Positions 9,922-18,415 of a DNA stretch of 64,000 bases are shown here, in pieces. Made by a program: the position numbers and the translations under genes. Each line of letters opens with the position of its first letter. Positions within the stretch are counted from its first letter, which is position 1. Source of the DNA: Companilactobacillus kimchiensis (GTDB lineage: Bacteria > Bacillota > Bacilli > Lactobacillales > Lactobacillaceae); assembly GCF_001438805.1 (NCBI RefSeq), contig NZ_JQCF01000009.1, positions 1 to 64,000 of the forward strand, read 5' to 3'. The notes under the pieces were generated by a model. That model worked only from the letters and a program-made list of their open reading frames with translations, did not search any database and was not told where the DNA came from.

Positions 9922-10719
9922 ATGATGCAAATTAAAAAATACTTATTTCCTAGTACAACGATTAACCAAATGAATATGAATTTTAAAATAGAAATTGCAA
10001 CGACAAATCCTGATTCATCAATAATGGAACAATTAAATTCGGCCAGTGATGGTATTGCGGAAATGTTGGCTGAAGTTGATCGTGATTTTTCATTATTTAA
10101 ATATGATTCATTGGTCTCAAGATTTCAACGTGGCGATAATGAACCTTTAAGAACATCAAATGATTTCAAACTGATTTACGATTCCGCCATTTTGGCTGAG
10201 CAAATGACTGCCGGATTATATATGCCATATTTTGCTGGTAAATATGATCCTAGCGATTTAGTTAAGGGCTGGGCAATTGAGCGAGCTTTTGAAGAATATC
10301 TGGAGCCATTATTGAAAAATCAAAATATTGATGGAATTTGGTTAAGTGGTGGTGGTCAAATTAAAGTCGCAACCAAGTCAGGTTCTGACTTTAGATGGTC
10401 AATAGATATTCGCGATTCAGAAAAAGAGAATGAAATTGTAACGACATATTATTTAAAGAATGGTGTGATTTCTTTACAAGAAAATATAATTGATGGTAGT
10501 TTGCATAAAAATCAGAGTGGTGTAAAACAGGCCATCATTGTTGGAACTAATTTAGTTGAAACAGCTATTTGGGCATTAGTAGCTACATCCAATAAAGCAG
10601 AGAAGTTTTTGCCATTTGTGGAACGCTATAATTTAAGCGGCATTTTGATCGATAAAGTAAATGAACCATTGAATTTCAGTAAAGGTTTAGTTGTTAGTTC
10701 TAAAGAGAAACTTTCATAG
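9922..10719 (+). CDS. Short ApbE-like protein, copy 2
   Basis: 265 aa, clearly paralogous to the gene just upstream, with shared F-S-L-F-x-x-D-S-L, KYDPSDLVKGW and the DIR/YYLKNG blocks. This copy keeps more of the canonical pattern: GGGQIKVATK resembles the ApbE G-G-[DN]-I segment, and TAIWALVATS sits where TADALxTA is usual. It lacks a signal peptide, so it is predicted to be cytoplasmic. ATG 9922 (or the adjacent 9925) is preferred over 9910, since GAGG at 9912-9915 would lie inside the longer version. It has its own promoter region, because a strong terminator separates the two copies. Confidence 0.68.
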   Translation: MMQIKKYLFPSTTINQMNMNFKIEIATTNPDSSIMEQLNSASDGIAEMLAEVDRDFSLFKYDSLVSRFQRGDNEPLRTSNDFKLIYDSAILAEQMTAGLYMPYFAGKYDPSDLVKGWAIERAFEEYLEPLLKNQNIDGIWLSGGGQIKVATKSGSDFRWSIDIRDSEKENEIVTTYYLKNGVISLQENIIDGSLHKNQSGVKQAIIVGTNLVETAIWALVATSNKAEKFLPFVERYNLSGILIDKVNEPLNFSKGLVVSSKEKLS

Positions 10720-10758
10720 AGATAAACAAAAAACGAAACAATGCGTAGTGTCTTCCGT

Positions 10759-10814
10759 CCCAAAATAATAACCACGGTAATCAGTATTTTGATTACCGTG
10801 GTTATTATTTTGGG
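10759..10814. terminator. Perfect 25-bp palindrome, bidirectional terminator or reduced repeat
   Basis: The left arm 10759-10783 (starts CCCAAAATAATAACCACGG) is exactly complementary to 10790-10814 around a six-base loop. It sits between convergent genes and the A/T-rich arm outer parts could act as U-tracts in both directions. GTCTTCCG just outside the left arm resembles the end of the R repeats. Confidence 0.75.
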
Positions 10815-10867
10815 CGAAAGCTGAACATGTTTGTCCTGCTTTCTTATTAGAACTTAATTATGATTTA

Positions 10868-11752
10868 TTAGTCTTTCCAATCTTCAACGGAATCTTTGTA
10901 ACCATCGGGGTTACCACTCCAGAAGAAGTCACCATACCAGAGACTACGTTTGTCAGTATCTAAACCATTAATTTCTTCAATGTCATCTTCATTGAGTTCG
11001 AAGTCATAGACATCAGCATTTTGAACGATTCTTTCTTCGTGAACTGACTTAGGAATTGTGATAATTCCACGTTGTAAGTCCCAACGAAGGATAACTTGGG
11101 CAACTGATTTGTTGTACTTGTCAGCAATTTGTTGAAGACGTGGGTCTTTCAAGACTGATCCACCACCAAGTGGAGACCATGCTTCAAGATAAATATCATG
11201 CTCGTCACAGAAGTTTTTGATATCGACTTCTTGGCATAAGGGATGGAATTCCATTTGGTTCACAGCCGGTTTGATAGAACCATGTTTGAGAATATCTTGT
11301 AGTCTTTCAATGTTAAAGTTTGAAACACCAATAGCACGAGCCTTACCTGATTTGTAGATAGTTTCAAGGGCACGCCATGTATCCAAATAAGTACCATCAA
11401 CTGGCCAATGGATCAACAAGAGATCAACATAGTCAGTTTGTAAATCTTTTAATTGACCTTCAAAGTTATCAAGAACCGATTGATAGCCTTGGTCACCATT
11501 AAAGATTTTAGTTGTCAGAAAAATATCTTCACGTTTAAGACCGTTGTCAGCGAAACCTTGTTGTAATCCTTTACCAACACCGGGTTCGTTACCATATTGT
11601 TTAGCAGTATCAATGGCCTTATAACCGTGTTTTAAAGCCCATTCAACGGATTGAGCAGCTCCAGAATTATTGACCTTCCAGACACCCATACCGAGTTGGG
11701 GCATTTTAACACCATTGTTCAAAGTTACAGTAGAATCTAATTTTAAATTCAT
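10868..11752 (-). CDS. Aldo/keto reductase (diketogluconate reductase-like)
   Basis: 294 aa NADPH-dependent (alpha/beta)8-barrel oxidoreductase. The catalytic tetrad is recognisable: Asp and Tyr in DTAKQYGNE, Lys in the TTKIF segment, and His in LLIHWPVD. The C-terminal IPKSV-HEERI motif binds the coenzyme. These enzymes reduce aldehydes and ketones such as methylglyoxal or 2,5-diketogluconate; the real substrate is unknown. TAGGAGGAG precedes the ATG. It is monocistronic and convergent with ApbE-like copy 2. Confidence 0.87.
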   Translation of the reverse strand: MNLKLDSTVTLNNGVKMPQLGMGVWKVNNSGAAQSVEWALKHGYKAIDTAKQYGNEPGVGKGLQQGFADNGLKREDIFLTTKIFNGDQGYQSVLDNFEGQLKDLQTDYVDLLLIHWPVDGTYLDTWRALETIYKSGKARAIGVSNFNIERLQDILKHGSIKPAVNQMEFHPLCQEVDIKNFCDEHDIYLEAWSPLGGGSVLKDPRLQQIADKYNKSVAQVILRWDLQRGIITIPKSVHEERIVQNADVYDFELNEDDIEEINGLDTDKRSLWYGDFFWSGNPDGYKDSVEDWKD

Positions 11753-11897
11753 TGTCTAACTCCTCCTATATAACTATAATTTTAACTCAAATATAATTGT
11801 GATACTTGGAAAAAAACTCGTCATTTGGTATAGTTCAATTGTATCCGCTGTCATTAAAGGCAGTTTCACGTACTCGGGGAAGGTATATCGCATAATA

Positions 11898-13766
11898 ATG
11901 GAAAATGAACTTACAAATATTAATGAAATTAAAACAAAAATTGTCAATCTATCGGCAACACTAAGTCTACCTAAAGGTACGGAAGCTTTTATTAGCGATA
12001 TCCATGGAAATAATGATAATTATTTAAATATTATTCGCAGTGGGGCTGGAAATATCAGTCGTAAAGTTGAAGAGTTATTTAATGGTCGCCTGACGACCCT
12101 AAATCAGAAAAAATTGGTCTGTTTAATTTATTATCCAGAAGAAATTTTAAATAAGAATAATCAGGAAATTACAGATCAGGATGAATTTGAACAGTGGCAT
12201 ATGGACACAATCAATAGTCTGATTGAAGTTCTGCGTTATGTGTCTAATAAGTATCCTAAGGACATTGTCGAAAAGGCTTTGGATACTAAGTTCAGAGATG
12301 TTATTGGGGAATTATCCTCCGCTGATTTGAAGGCTGAAGATAAGCAGGCCTATTATCGTGAAATGATTAAAAGTATTGTTAAGTTAAAAATGGGTGATAG
12401 TTTTATTATCGCTATTTGCCACGCTATTCAAAAATTAGCTATCGAACGAATTCATATACTGGGTGATGTTTATGATCGAGGATCACAACCAGATAAAATT
12501 ATTCAACATTTGAATGAAAGTTGGCAAAATTTTGATTTTGAATGGGGTAATCACGACATACTATGGATGGGAAGTTTAGCTGGTTCTAAATTATGTATGT
12601 TAAATTTAATAAGAATCAGTGCTCGTTATCATAACCTTGATTTGCTGAAAGAGGCCTATGACATTGATTTAACGTCAATGATGAAATTTGCCAGCCATAG
12701 TTATGTTCCATTAAGTAATTTTGAATCAAAAGTAAATATTGCTGGATCAACTAATGAAGCACAGAATTTAGATAATTGTATTCAACAAGCTGCGGCCATT
12801 ATGCAGTTTAAACTTGAGGGGCAGGCTATTAAACGTCGACCAGAGTTTGAAATGGATGATCGTTTGATGTTGGACAAATTGAGTTTAGATAAGAAAACCA
12901 TCACTATTGATAATAAAACTTATCCAATAAAAAATGGTTGTTTTCAATCGATCAATCCCGCTAATCCGTATCAAATAACTCATAGTGAACAGACGGTTAT
13001 CATTGATCTGATCAATCAATTTACCCATTCTAATAAGTTGAATGAGCATATGTGGTTTATGTTGGATAATGGTTCAATGTATTTGAAACATAATGGTAAT
13101 TTGTTGTTTCATGGTTGTATTCCAGTAGATTCCAAGGGCAATTTTAGCAAGTGGCAGATGGACGGACGTGAATATTCGGGTAAAAGTCTATGTGATTATT
13201 TTGAATATATTTTAAAAGACGGTCTGAGACATCCGACAACTGGTGATTGCTTTAATTCTGATTTGATCTGGTATCTTTGGTCAGGAAAAAATTCACCATT
13301 ATTTGGCAAAGATAAAATGGCGACTTTTGAACGCTATTTTATTGATGATTCTAAGGTGCAGCAGGAACAAATGAACCCATTCTTTGAATTGAGTAAAGAG
13401 GAATGGTTTGCGGATAAAGTTTTAAAAGAGTTTGGTCTGAACAGTCGAGGACATGTGATTAATGGTCATACCCTTGATGCGGATATTTTACCGATTAGGG
13501 CAAATAAAAAAATGGTAACGGTTAATGGTTTAGCTGAAAATAATGATATTGGTGGTTATACATTATTATTTGATTCCTATGGGATGTGGCTAGTAACATT
13601 AAAGTCATTTATATCACGGCAAAAGGTAATTGAAAATATGTCGGACGTTGTTTTGGATAAACAGATTGTGGAGCATTCATCTGAAAGAAAAACTGTCAGC
13701 GATACCGATTATGGTAAGAAAATAAAAAAGCAGATAGATAAACTATCTGCTCAATTGAATTTATAA
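11898..13766 (+). CDS. fbp: Class III fructose-1,6-bisphosphatase
   Basis: 622 aa, matching the Firmicutes-specific FBPase III. It hydrolyses fructose-1,6-bisphosphate to fructose-6-phosphate in gluconeogenesis. Metallophosphatase motifs are in order: SDIHGN (about 33-38), GDVYDRG, GNHD, and later histidines in INGHT. The conserved segment LPKGTEAFISDIHG aligns with the start region of family members. The frame is open for another 33 codons upstream, but that part (KGSFTYSGK...) has no family resemblance, so ATG 11898 is chosen. Its Shine-Dalgarno (GGGGAAGG) is far away, so the start is not certain. Confidence 0.88.
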   Translation: MENELTNINEIKTKIVNLSATLSLPKGTEAFISDIHGNNDNYLNIIRSGAGNISRKVEELFNGRLTTLNQKKLVCLIYYPEEILNKNNQEITDQDEFEQWHMDTINSLIEVLRYVSNKYPKDIVEKALDTKFRDVIGELSSADLKAEDKQAYYREMIKSIVKLKMGDSFIIAICHAIQKLAIERIHILGDVYDRGSQPDKIIQHLNESWQNFDFEWGNHDILWMGSLAGSKLCMLNLIRISARYHNLDLLKEAYDIDLTSMMKFASHSYVPLSNFESKVNIAGSTNEAQNLDNCIQQAAAIMQFKLEGQAIKRRPEFEMDDRLMLDKLSLDKKTITIDNKTYPIKNGCFQSINPANPYQITHSEQTVIIDLINQFTHSNKLNEHMWFMLDNGSMYLKHNGNLLFHGCIPVDSKGNFSKWQMDGREYSGKSLCDYFEYILKDGLRHPTTGDCFNSDLIWYLWSGKNSPLFGKDKMATFERYFIDDSKVQQEQMNPFFELSKEEWFADKVLKEFGLNSRGHVINGHTLDADILPIRANKKMVTVNGLAENNDIGGYTLLFDSYGMWLVTLKSFISRQKVIENMSDVVLDKQIVEHSSERKTVSDTDYGKKIKKQIDKLSAQLNL

Positions 13767-13771
13767 ATTAT

Positions 13772-13799
13772 GAGGAGACCGTGGGGTCTCCTTTTTTTT
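13772..13799 (+). terminator. Intrinsic terminator after fbp
   Basis: GAGGAGACC-GTGG-GGTCTCC hairpin followed by eight T. A converging gene ends 10 nt further on. Confidence 0.85.
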
Positions 13800-13808
13800 G
13801 TAAAAATA

Positions 13809-15149
13809 TTATTTGGCTTCTTTATCTTTTTTCCAATCATCCTTTTTTTCATCCCAATTTTCGGATAAAGCATACTTGGGCAAGATTAGATTGAGAATAA
13901 TACCAACGACTGTGGCAACACCAACACCGGTAAATTGGAAAGTTCCAACTTGAAGATAAGCATTACCGATACCGATAACCAAAATAACTGAGGCAATCAT
14001 TAAATTACGTTTTTCATTAAAATCAACTTTGTTGTCAACTAAGATTCTCAAACCACTGGAAGAGATAACTCCGAAGAGGACAAAACTGATACCACCAATA
14101 ACGGGTCCAGGGACTGTTTGAATCAGAGCACTCAATTTACCAACGAATCCGAAGAGGGCAGCAAAGACTGCAGCACCCAGAACAACATAGACACTGAATA
14201 TCTTATTAACAGCCATAACACCGATATTTTCACCGTATGATGTGATAGGAGGACCACCAAGGAAAGCGGCCACGATTGAAGCTGTACCATCACCAGCTAG
14301 AGTTTTGTGAAGACCGGGATCTTTGAAGAAATCACGGTGAGTTAATTCATCTAGCACCATGATGTGACCCAAATGCTCAGCCATTGTAACAAAGGCAATT
14401 GGCGCAAAACTCAGAATCGCTCCCCAATAAATTTGTTTAGGCATGTAGTTAACAAACATTAAATCGAAAGCGGGTAATTTTAACCAAGGGGTTGAAATTA
14501 CTTTTGAAAAATCAACGATACCAAGGAAAACAGAAAGGACATATCCACCGATGATACCAAGAAGGATAGCGATATTACTCCAGAAACCTCTTAGATACAT
14601 ATTCAATAATACGGTTAGAAAGAGGGTGAACATGGCAACTCCAAAATATTTAAGATCATAGTGCGAACCGTTCATCATGGCATTGTTGGCAGCACTTCCG
14701 GCTACTGACATACCAATAACGATAACGATAGGTCCAACAACGATTGGTGGCAAAGCTTTATCGATCCAATCGGAACCGACAAATCCAACAATCAATGAAA
14801 CGATTAGGTACACACAACCAACCGCAATAGTACCTTGAGCGACACCAGCGTAACCAACGGTCTTCATCAAAGCGACCATCGGTACAATAAATGAAAAACT
14901 GGAACTCATATAGGCTGGAATTTTTCTGTGGGTGATTAGAATATGAATAATTGTTCCGACACCAGAACTGAATAGTGCAATACTAGGATCGAGTCCAACA
15001 AGTAATGGCACTAAAACGGTGGCTCCGAACATTGAGAATAAGTGCTGTAATGATAAGAAAGCCCACATACTTAGTGGTGGTTTTTCGTAGACATCCAAGA
15101 CTGCGTCTGGATTACGATAATCTTTGCTATTTGGATCCAAAGAAAACAT
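13809..15149 (-). CDS. uraA: Uracil permease, NCS2 family
   Basis: About 446 aa NCS2 transporter. The UraA-like C-terminal block (SGLRILVDNKVDF followed by KRNLMIASVILVIGIG) and the ITSYGENIGVM segment, with the substrate-site Glu-Asn, point to uracil rather than xanthine. A PyrR-type attenuator lies directly upstream, which strengthens this. The start is unclear: ATG 15149 has GAGG only three nt away; TTG at 15158 or 15140 is possible. Confidence 0.88.
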   Translation of the reverse strand: MFSLDPNSKDYRNPDAVLDVYEKPPLSMWAFLSLQHLFSMFGATVLVPLLVGLDPSIALFSSGVGTIIHILITHRKIPAYMSSSFSFIVPMVALMKTVGYAGVAQGTIAVGCVYLIVSLIVGFVGSDWIDKALPPIVVGPIVIVIGMSVAGSAANNAMMNGSHYDLKYFGVAMFTLFLTVLLNMYLRGFWSNIAILLGIIGGYVLSVFLGIVDFSKVISTPWLKLPAFDLMFVNYMPKQIYWGAILSFAPIAFVTMAEHLGHIMVLDELTHRDFFKDPGLHKTLAGDGTASIVAAFLGGPPITSYGENIGVMAVNKIFSVYVVLGAAVFAALFGFVGKLSALIQTVPGPVIGGISFVLFGVISSSGLRILVDNKVDFNEKRNLMIASVILVIGIGNAYLQVGTFQFTGVGVATVVGIILNLILPKYALSENWDEKKDDWKKDKEAK

Positions 15150-15170
15150 CTCCCTCAATTAATTTTTTGC

Positions 15171-15245
15171 AAAAAAATAGTCCTCTATCCCGTGTATGCG
15201 AAATAAAAGACTGAACGTGTTTCCTTATTAGCCTCACGGGACCAA
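15171..15245 (-). promoter_or_regulatory. PyrR-type transcription attenuator in the uraA leader
   Basis: On the minus strand, the 23-nt element 15238-15216 reads CGTGAGGCTAATAAGG then AAACACG, matching the PyrR binding-loop pattern (GUGAGGCU...AAGG). Downstream, AGTCTTTTAT (15212-15203) pairs with ATAGAGGACT (15188-15179), followed by A and seven T, an intrinsic terminator. An alternative helix GTCCCGTG/CACGGGAT would join the binding-loop 5' side to the terminator and act as antiterminator. The three mutually exclusive helices are the known pyr attenuation design: UMP-bound PyrR favours termination. Confidence 0.8.
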
Positions 15246-15356
15246 TGTTTAAAGGATCATATTTGATTACTTTCAATATAATTGAGTTGCAATGCAAAGT
15301 CAATAATGAAATACTAAAAGATGTAAATTTAAAGCGCTAACAAAGAGGAGATTTCT

Positions 15357-15965
15357 ATGGTCGAACTATATATTGTAAGACATGGTGAAACGGATACCAA
15401 CTATGAGGGACGTATCAATGGTATGTCTACTGACAAGCCGTTAAATGCCAAAGGTATTGCTCAAGTTGAAGAATTAGAAAAACATATTGATGTGAATAAA
15501 TTTGATGAAATTTATTCAAGTCCTATGAAACGTGCCATGCAAACAGCTGAAATTTTAAATCAAGGTGTTCACGAAGTTCACCAAGATAAACGTCTTTATG
15601 AAGCTGATTATGGGACTTGGGATGGTCTTAAAGAAGAAGATCTGCGTGATAAATATCCTGATGCTTTTGACGAAAATCGTTATTTATTACCTAACTATAC
15701 TAAGTATGCCAAAAATGCTGAAGAATACGACGATGTTTACAAACGTGTTGAGGACTTCATGGATGACATGGCAAAAAAGGGTGATAAGAAGATCATGGTC
15801 GTTTGTCATGGCTTTATCAGTCGTTCATTTGTCAAAGGAGTAACTGGTGCACAAAATATTTCTAACATTATCCAACCAGATAATGCTGGAGTTTCAAAAT
15901 ATGTAATTTCAAATAGTGGTACTAAATATTTAATTTATTATGGACGTTTAAATAACATCGATTAA
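15357..15965 (+). CDS. Histidine phosphatase family protein (phosphoglycerate mutase-like)
   Basis: 202 aa with the catalytic RHGET at residues 8-12 (His9 is the phospho-acceptor), the acid/base Glu in the YEADYG-W segment, and the second His in VVCHGF (about 148). Lactobacilli carry many such paralogues acting on phosphosugars or nucleotides, so no specific substrate is claimed. AGAGGAG precedes the ATG. The next gene, menG, starts 12 nt after its stop and is probably co-transcribed. Confidence 0.85.
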   Translation: MVELYIVRHGETDTNYEGRINGMSTDKPLNAKGIAQVEELEKHIDVNKFDEIYSSPMKRAMQTAEILNQGVHEVHQDKRLYEADYGTWDGLKEEDLRDKYPDAFDENRYLLPNYTKYAKNAEEYDDVYKRVEDFMDDMAKKGDKKIMVVCHGFISRSFVKGVTGAQNISNIIQPDNAGVSKYVISNSGTKYLIYYGRLNNID

Positions 15966-15977
15966 GAGGTGTAATCT

Positions 15978-16682
15978 ATGGGACTAACTAATAAAGTACC
16001 AGAAGAAGATGTCCAAACGACCTTCAATAATATTGCTGGCAATTATGATAAATTGAATTCAATTATGAGTTTAGGTACGCATCAAAAATGGCGTCAAGCT
16101 GCAACTGATCGAATCAGTGTTAATCCTGATAAGATTTTGGATCTATGCTGTGGGACAGCTGATTGGACCATTATGTTGGCTAAACAATACTCTCATACTA
16201 AAATTATTGGGATGGATTTTAGTCAGGAGATGCTCAAGCACGCTCAACATAAAGTCAGTGAAGCAGGAGTGCACAATGTTGTTTTAGAATCTGGGGATGC
16301 GATGAAGTTACGCTATCCAGACAATAGTTTTGATGTGGTGACGATTGGCTTTGGCTTGAGAAATGTTCCTGATGCAAATAAAGCTTTAGCAGAAATCTAT
16401 CGAGTTTTAAAACCTGCTGGACAATTGATTTGTTTGGAAGCTTTTAAAGTCGAAACACCGATTATTAAAATTGGCTGGAAACTTTATTTCAATCAACTAA
16501 TGCCACTCATGGGTAAGGTATTTGCTAGAAGCAAAACTGAATATCAGTATCTTGATGATTCAGTAAATAAATTTGTCAGCATCAAGAAGTTGGCTAAGAT
16601 GATGCAACAGACAGGTTTTAGAGATATTGAAGTTGATGGATTAATGTTTAAAGCGGCCGCTATTCATTCAGCTGTAAAATAG
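15978..16682 (+). CDS. menG: Demethylmenaquinone / class I SAM methyltransferase, UbiE/MenG family
   Basis: 234 aa. N-terminal V-x-x-x-F-x-x-I-A-x-x-Y-D and the SAM-binding DLCCGTADW (about 55) fit UbiE/MenG, as do GFGLRNVPD and the RVLKPAGQ block. MenG methylates demethylmenaquinone in the last step of menaquinone synthesis. No other men gene is in the window, so the organism may use partial or scavenged quinone chemistry; a different quinone-like substrate is possible. It is co-directional with the phosphatase and ended by a terminator. Confidence 0.85.
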   Translation: MGLTNKVPEEDVQTTFNNIAGNYDKLNSIMSLGTHQKWRQAATDRISVNPDKILDLCCGTADWTIMLAKQYSHTKIIGMDFSQEMLKHAQHKVSEAGVHNVVLESGDAMKLRYPDNSFDVVTIGFGLRNVPDANKALAEIYRVLKPAGQLICLEAFKVETPIIKIGWKLYFNQLMPLMGKVFARSKTEYQYLDDSVNKFVSIKKLAKMMQQTGFRDIEVDGLMFKAAAIHSAVK

Positions 16683-16689
16683 GACAACA

Positions 16690-16720
16690 AAAAAGAACAC
16701 CCGGGGAAGGTGTTCTTTTA
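16690..16720 (+). terminator. Intrinsic terminator after menG
   Basis: AAAAGAACACC-CGGGGAA-GGTGTTCTTTT hairpin followed by a T-rich tail. It forms the left part of repeat A. Confidence 0.85.
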
Positions 16721-16840
16721 ATTTTTAGGGGATTAAATATATATGTTATAGGGGGATGAGATGAGATTTCTTATCTCTCATCTACAAGTAATACTATACT
16801 GGATAAGTGTGAATCATTTATATTGAAAATGTGAAGAAAT
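16690..16840 (+). repeat. Terminator-linked G-rich repeat, copy A
   Basis: A terminator with a GGGGAA loop is followed by TTAGGGGATTAAATATATAT, GTTATAGGGGGATGAGA, a GATGAGA...TCTCATC hairpin, CTACAAGTAATAC, and further on AAAATGTGAAGA. The same order of blocks recurs at 18187-18345 and, less completely, at 17884-17975. Function unknown. The rest of the gap before the LacI gene holds only that gene's presumed promoter. Confidence 0.7.
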
Positions 16841-16920
16841 TATGAATTTTGATTTTTTTCATAAAAAGACTAATATTTTTAGATGTAGCAAGCTAACAAT
16901 TAAAAGCAGGAGTGATAAAA

Positions 16921-17877
16921 ATGTCTAATATCAGAGATGTTGCCAAACTTTCCGGTCATTCGGTTTCAACCGTGTCTCGAGTAATCAATAATCGTAGTTA
17001 TGTTGCTGAAGATACTAAAACCGATATTTTAAATGCTATGAGGGAATTGGACTACCATCCCAATGATGTTGCACGGGCTCTTAGTACAGGGCAAACCTTT
17101 ACGGTAGGAGTTGTTTTGCCATATATAAATGTTCCTTACTTTCAAAAATTGATTTCAGCAATTACCAAAGTGGCATTTAAAGAAAACTATCAAGTAATGC
17201 TTTTGCCATCAGATTATGATGTTAAAAGTGAAATTAAATATTTAGAAATGCTTAAGCACCATGCCTTTGATGGATTGATTTTTACGTCACGGGCCATATC
17301 ATTTGATAAAATCCTTGAATATAAACAATACGGTACGATTACTTGTTGTGAAGATACCCTTGATTATCCGATTTCTTGCGCTTATACCAATCGAGAAGAA
17401 TCATTTATAAATATATTTGAAATTTTAAAAAAATTGAATTTTAAGCATATCGGCGTTACAACTAGTCGGAGTGATCAGACTAGTCAATCAACTAAATTAG
17501 CTAAAAGTTCATATCAGAAAGTTTTTGGAACTGAGATTGATACAGAACATTTGTATATGGGAGCACCAGCTTTTAGTGATGGAATAAAAGCAGCCAAATA
17601 TCTTGTAGAGTCTGATCCAAAACTAGAAGTGATTTTTACTAACAGTGATCAAGTGGCTGCGGGAGTGATTCGACAATTGATGATTATGAATTTAGATATT
17701 CAGGTAATTGGACAAGAAAATCTAGATTATAGTCGCTTGATGGATTTTTCAACAATTGATCACAAACTGACTGAAATTGGAGAATATGCTTTTTGGTCTA
17801 CATTTGAGAAAAAGATTGTAAAAAAATTAGTTCCTTCAGAATTAATCTTACGAGGAGAACTCAAAAAATTAAATTAA
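16921..17877 (+). CDS. LacI-family transcriptional regulator
   Basis: 318 aa. Residues 1-25 (MSNIRDVAKLSGHSVSTVSR) are the LacI helix-turn-helix, followed by the YHPNDVARAL hinge helix and a periplasmic-binding-protein-like effector domain (TFTVGVVLPY ... DQVAAGV). ATG 16921 is chosen because GCAGGAG lies eight nt upstream; a GTG three codons earlier is embedded in that site. No sugar gene adjoins it, so target and effector are unknown. A terminator follows. Confidence 0.9.
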   Translation: MSNIRDVAKLSGHSVSTVSRVINNRSYVAEDTKTDILNAMRELDYHPNDVARALSTGQTFTVGVVLPYINVPYFQKLISAITKVAFKENYQVMLLPSDYDVKSEIKYLEMLKHHAFDGLIFTSRAISFDKILEYKQYGTITCCEDTLDYPISCAYTNREESFINIFEILKKLNFKHIGVTTSRSDQTSQSTKLAKSSYQKVFGTEIDTEHLYMGAPAFSDGIKAAKYLVESDPKLEVIFTNSDQVAAGVIRQLMIMNLDIQVIGQENLDYSRLMDFSTIDHKLTEIGEYAFWSTFEKKIVKKLVPSELILRGELKKLN

Positions 17878-17883
17878 ACAATA

Positions 17884-17915
17884 AAAAAAGCATCCTTGGG
17901 GAAGGATGCTTTTTT
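17884..17915 (+). terminator. Intrinsic terminator after the LacI regulator
   Basis: AAAAAGCATCCTT-GGGG-AAGGATGC followed by TTTTTT. Confidence 0.85.
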
Positions 17916-17975
17916 ATAGGGGTGTGTTTAGGGGGGATGAGAAGAGAGTATTGGCTCTGATCTACGTTTTATAGA
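17884..17975 (+). repeat. Terminator-linked G-rich repeat, copy B (divergent)
   Basis: Terminator with a GGGGAA loop, then TATAGGGGTGTGTTTAGG, GGGGATGAGA, and CTGATCTAC, in the same order as copies A and C but with the AT block shortened. The following stretch to 18186 contains only a small hairpin (TGTAGCA...TGCTACA, about 18077-18098) and no gene I can support. Confidence 0.55.
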
Positions 17976-18186
17976 TTACAGGCTTATCAGGATGTTATTA
18001 TTTTTTAATTATAAAAATTAAGCTAAGATAGCCCGTTTTGATAAGTCATTTTATATTTTATAAATTCTTTGTCCTTTTGTAGCAAAAAAAAGATGCTACA
18101 TCCCAGCAGAATAAAAAAATCACTCTGCATTTCTTAGTATAGCTTATTTTCTAACGAACTACTACCGGCAGGTGCTTAAAAAGCAT

Positions 18187-18345
18187 AAAAAAACACCTCG
18201 GGGAAAGGTGTTTTTATTTAGGGGATTAAATATATATATGTTATAGGGGGGTGAGAAAAGGGATTACTTGTATCTCTCATCTACAAGTTATATATTACTG
18301 GAACTTTATGAAGGATATATTCACAAAATGTGAAGATTTTGTGAA
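18187..18345 (+). repeat. Terminator-linked G-rich repeat, copy C
   Basis: AAAACACCT-CGGGGA-AAGGTGTTTTT hairpin, then TTTAGGGGATTAAATATATA, GTTATAGGGGGGTGAGA, ATCTCTCATCTACAAGT, TACTGGA and AAAATGTGAAGA. It is nearly collinear with copy A over ~150 bp. No gene lies directly before it, so it is not merely a gene terminator. A GTG-started frame through it continues into the R2 repeat and is not supported as a gene. Confidence 0.7.
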
Positions 18346-18415
18346 AAAAAACAAAATAATTCCAATTCTTACTCAAGTTCGGTTAAAGCATAAATTAACG
18401 AAAGTATTATTATAC

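Noticed and set aside
17975-18186. Possible small gene or RNA between repeats B and C
   Set aside because: Only a weak hairpin and AT-rich sequence; no start-RBS-frame combination or known RNA motif could be supported.
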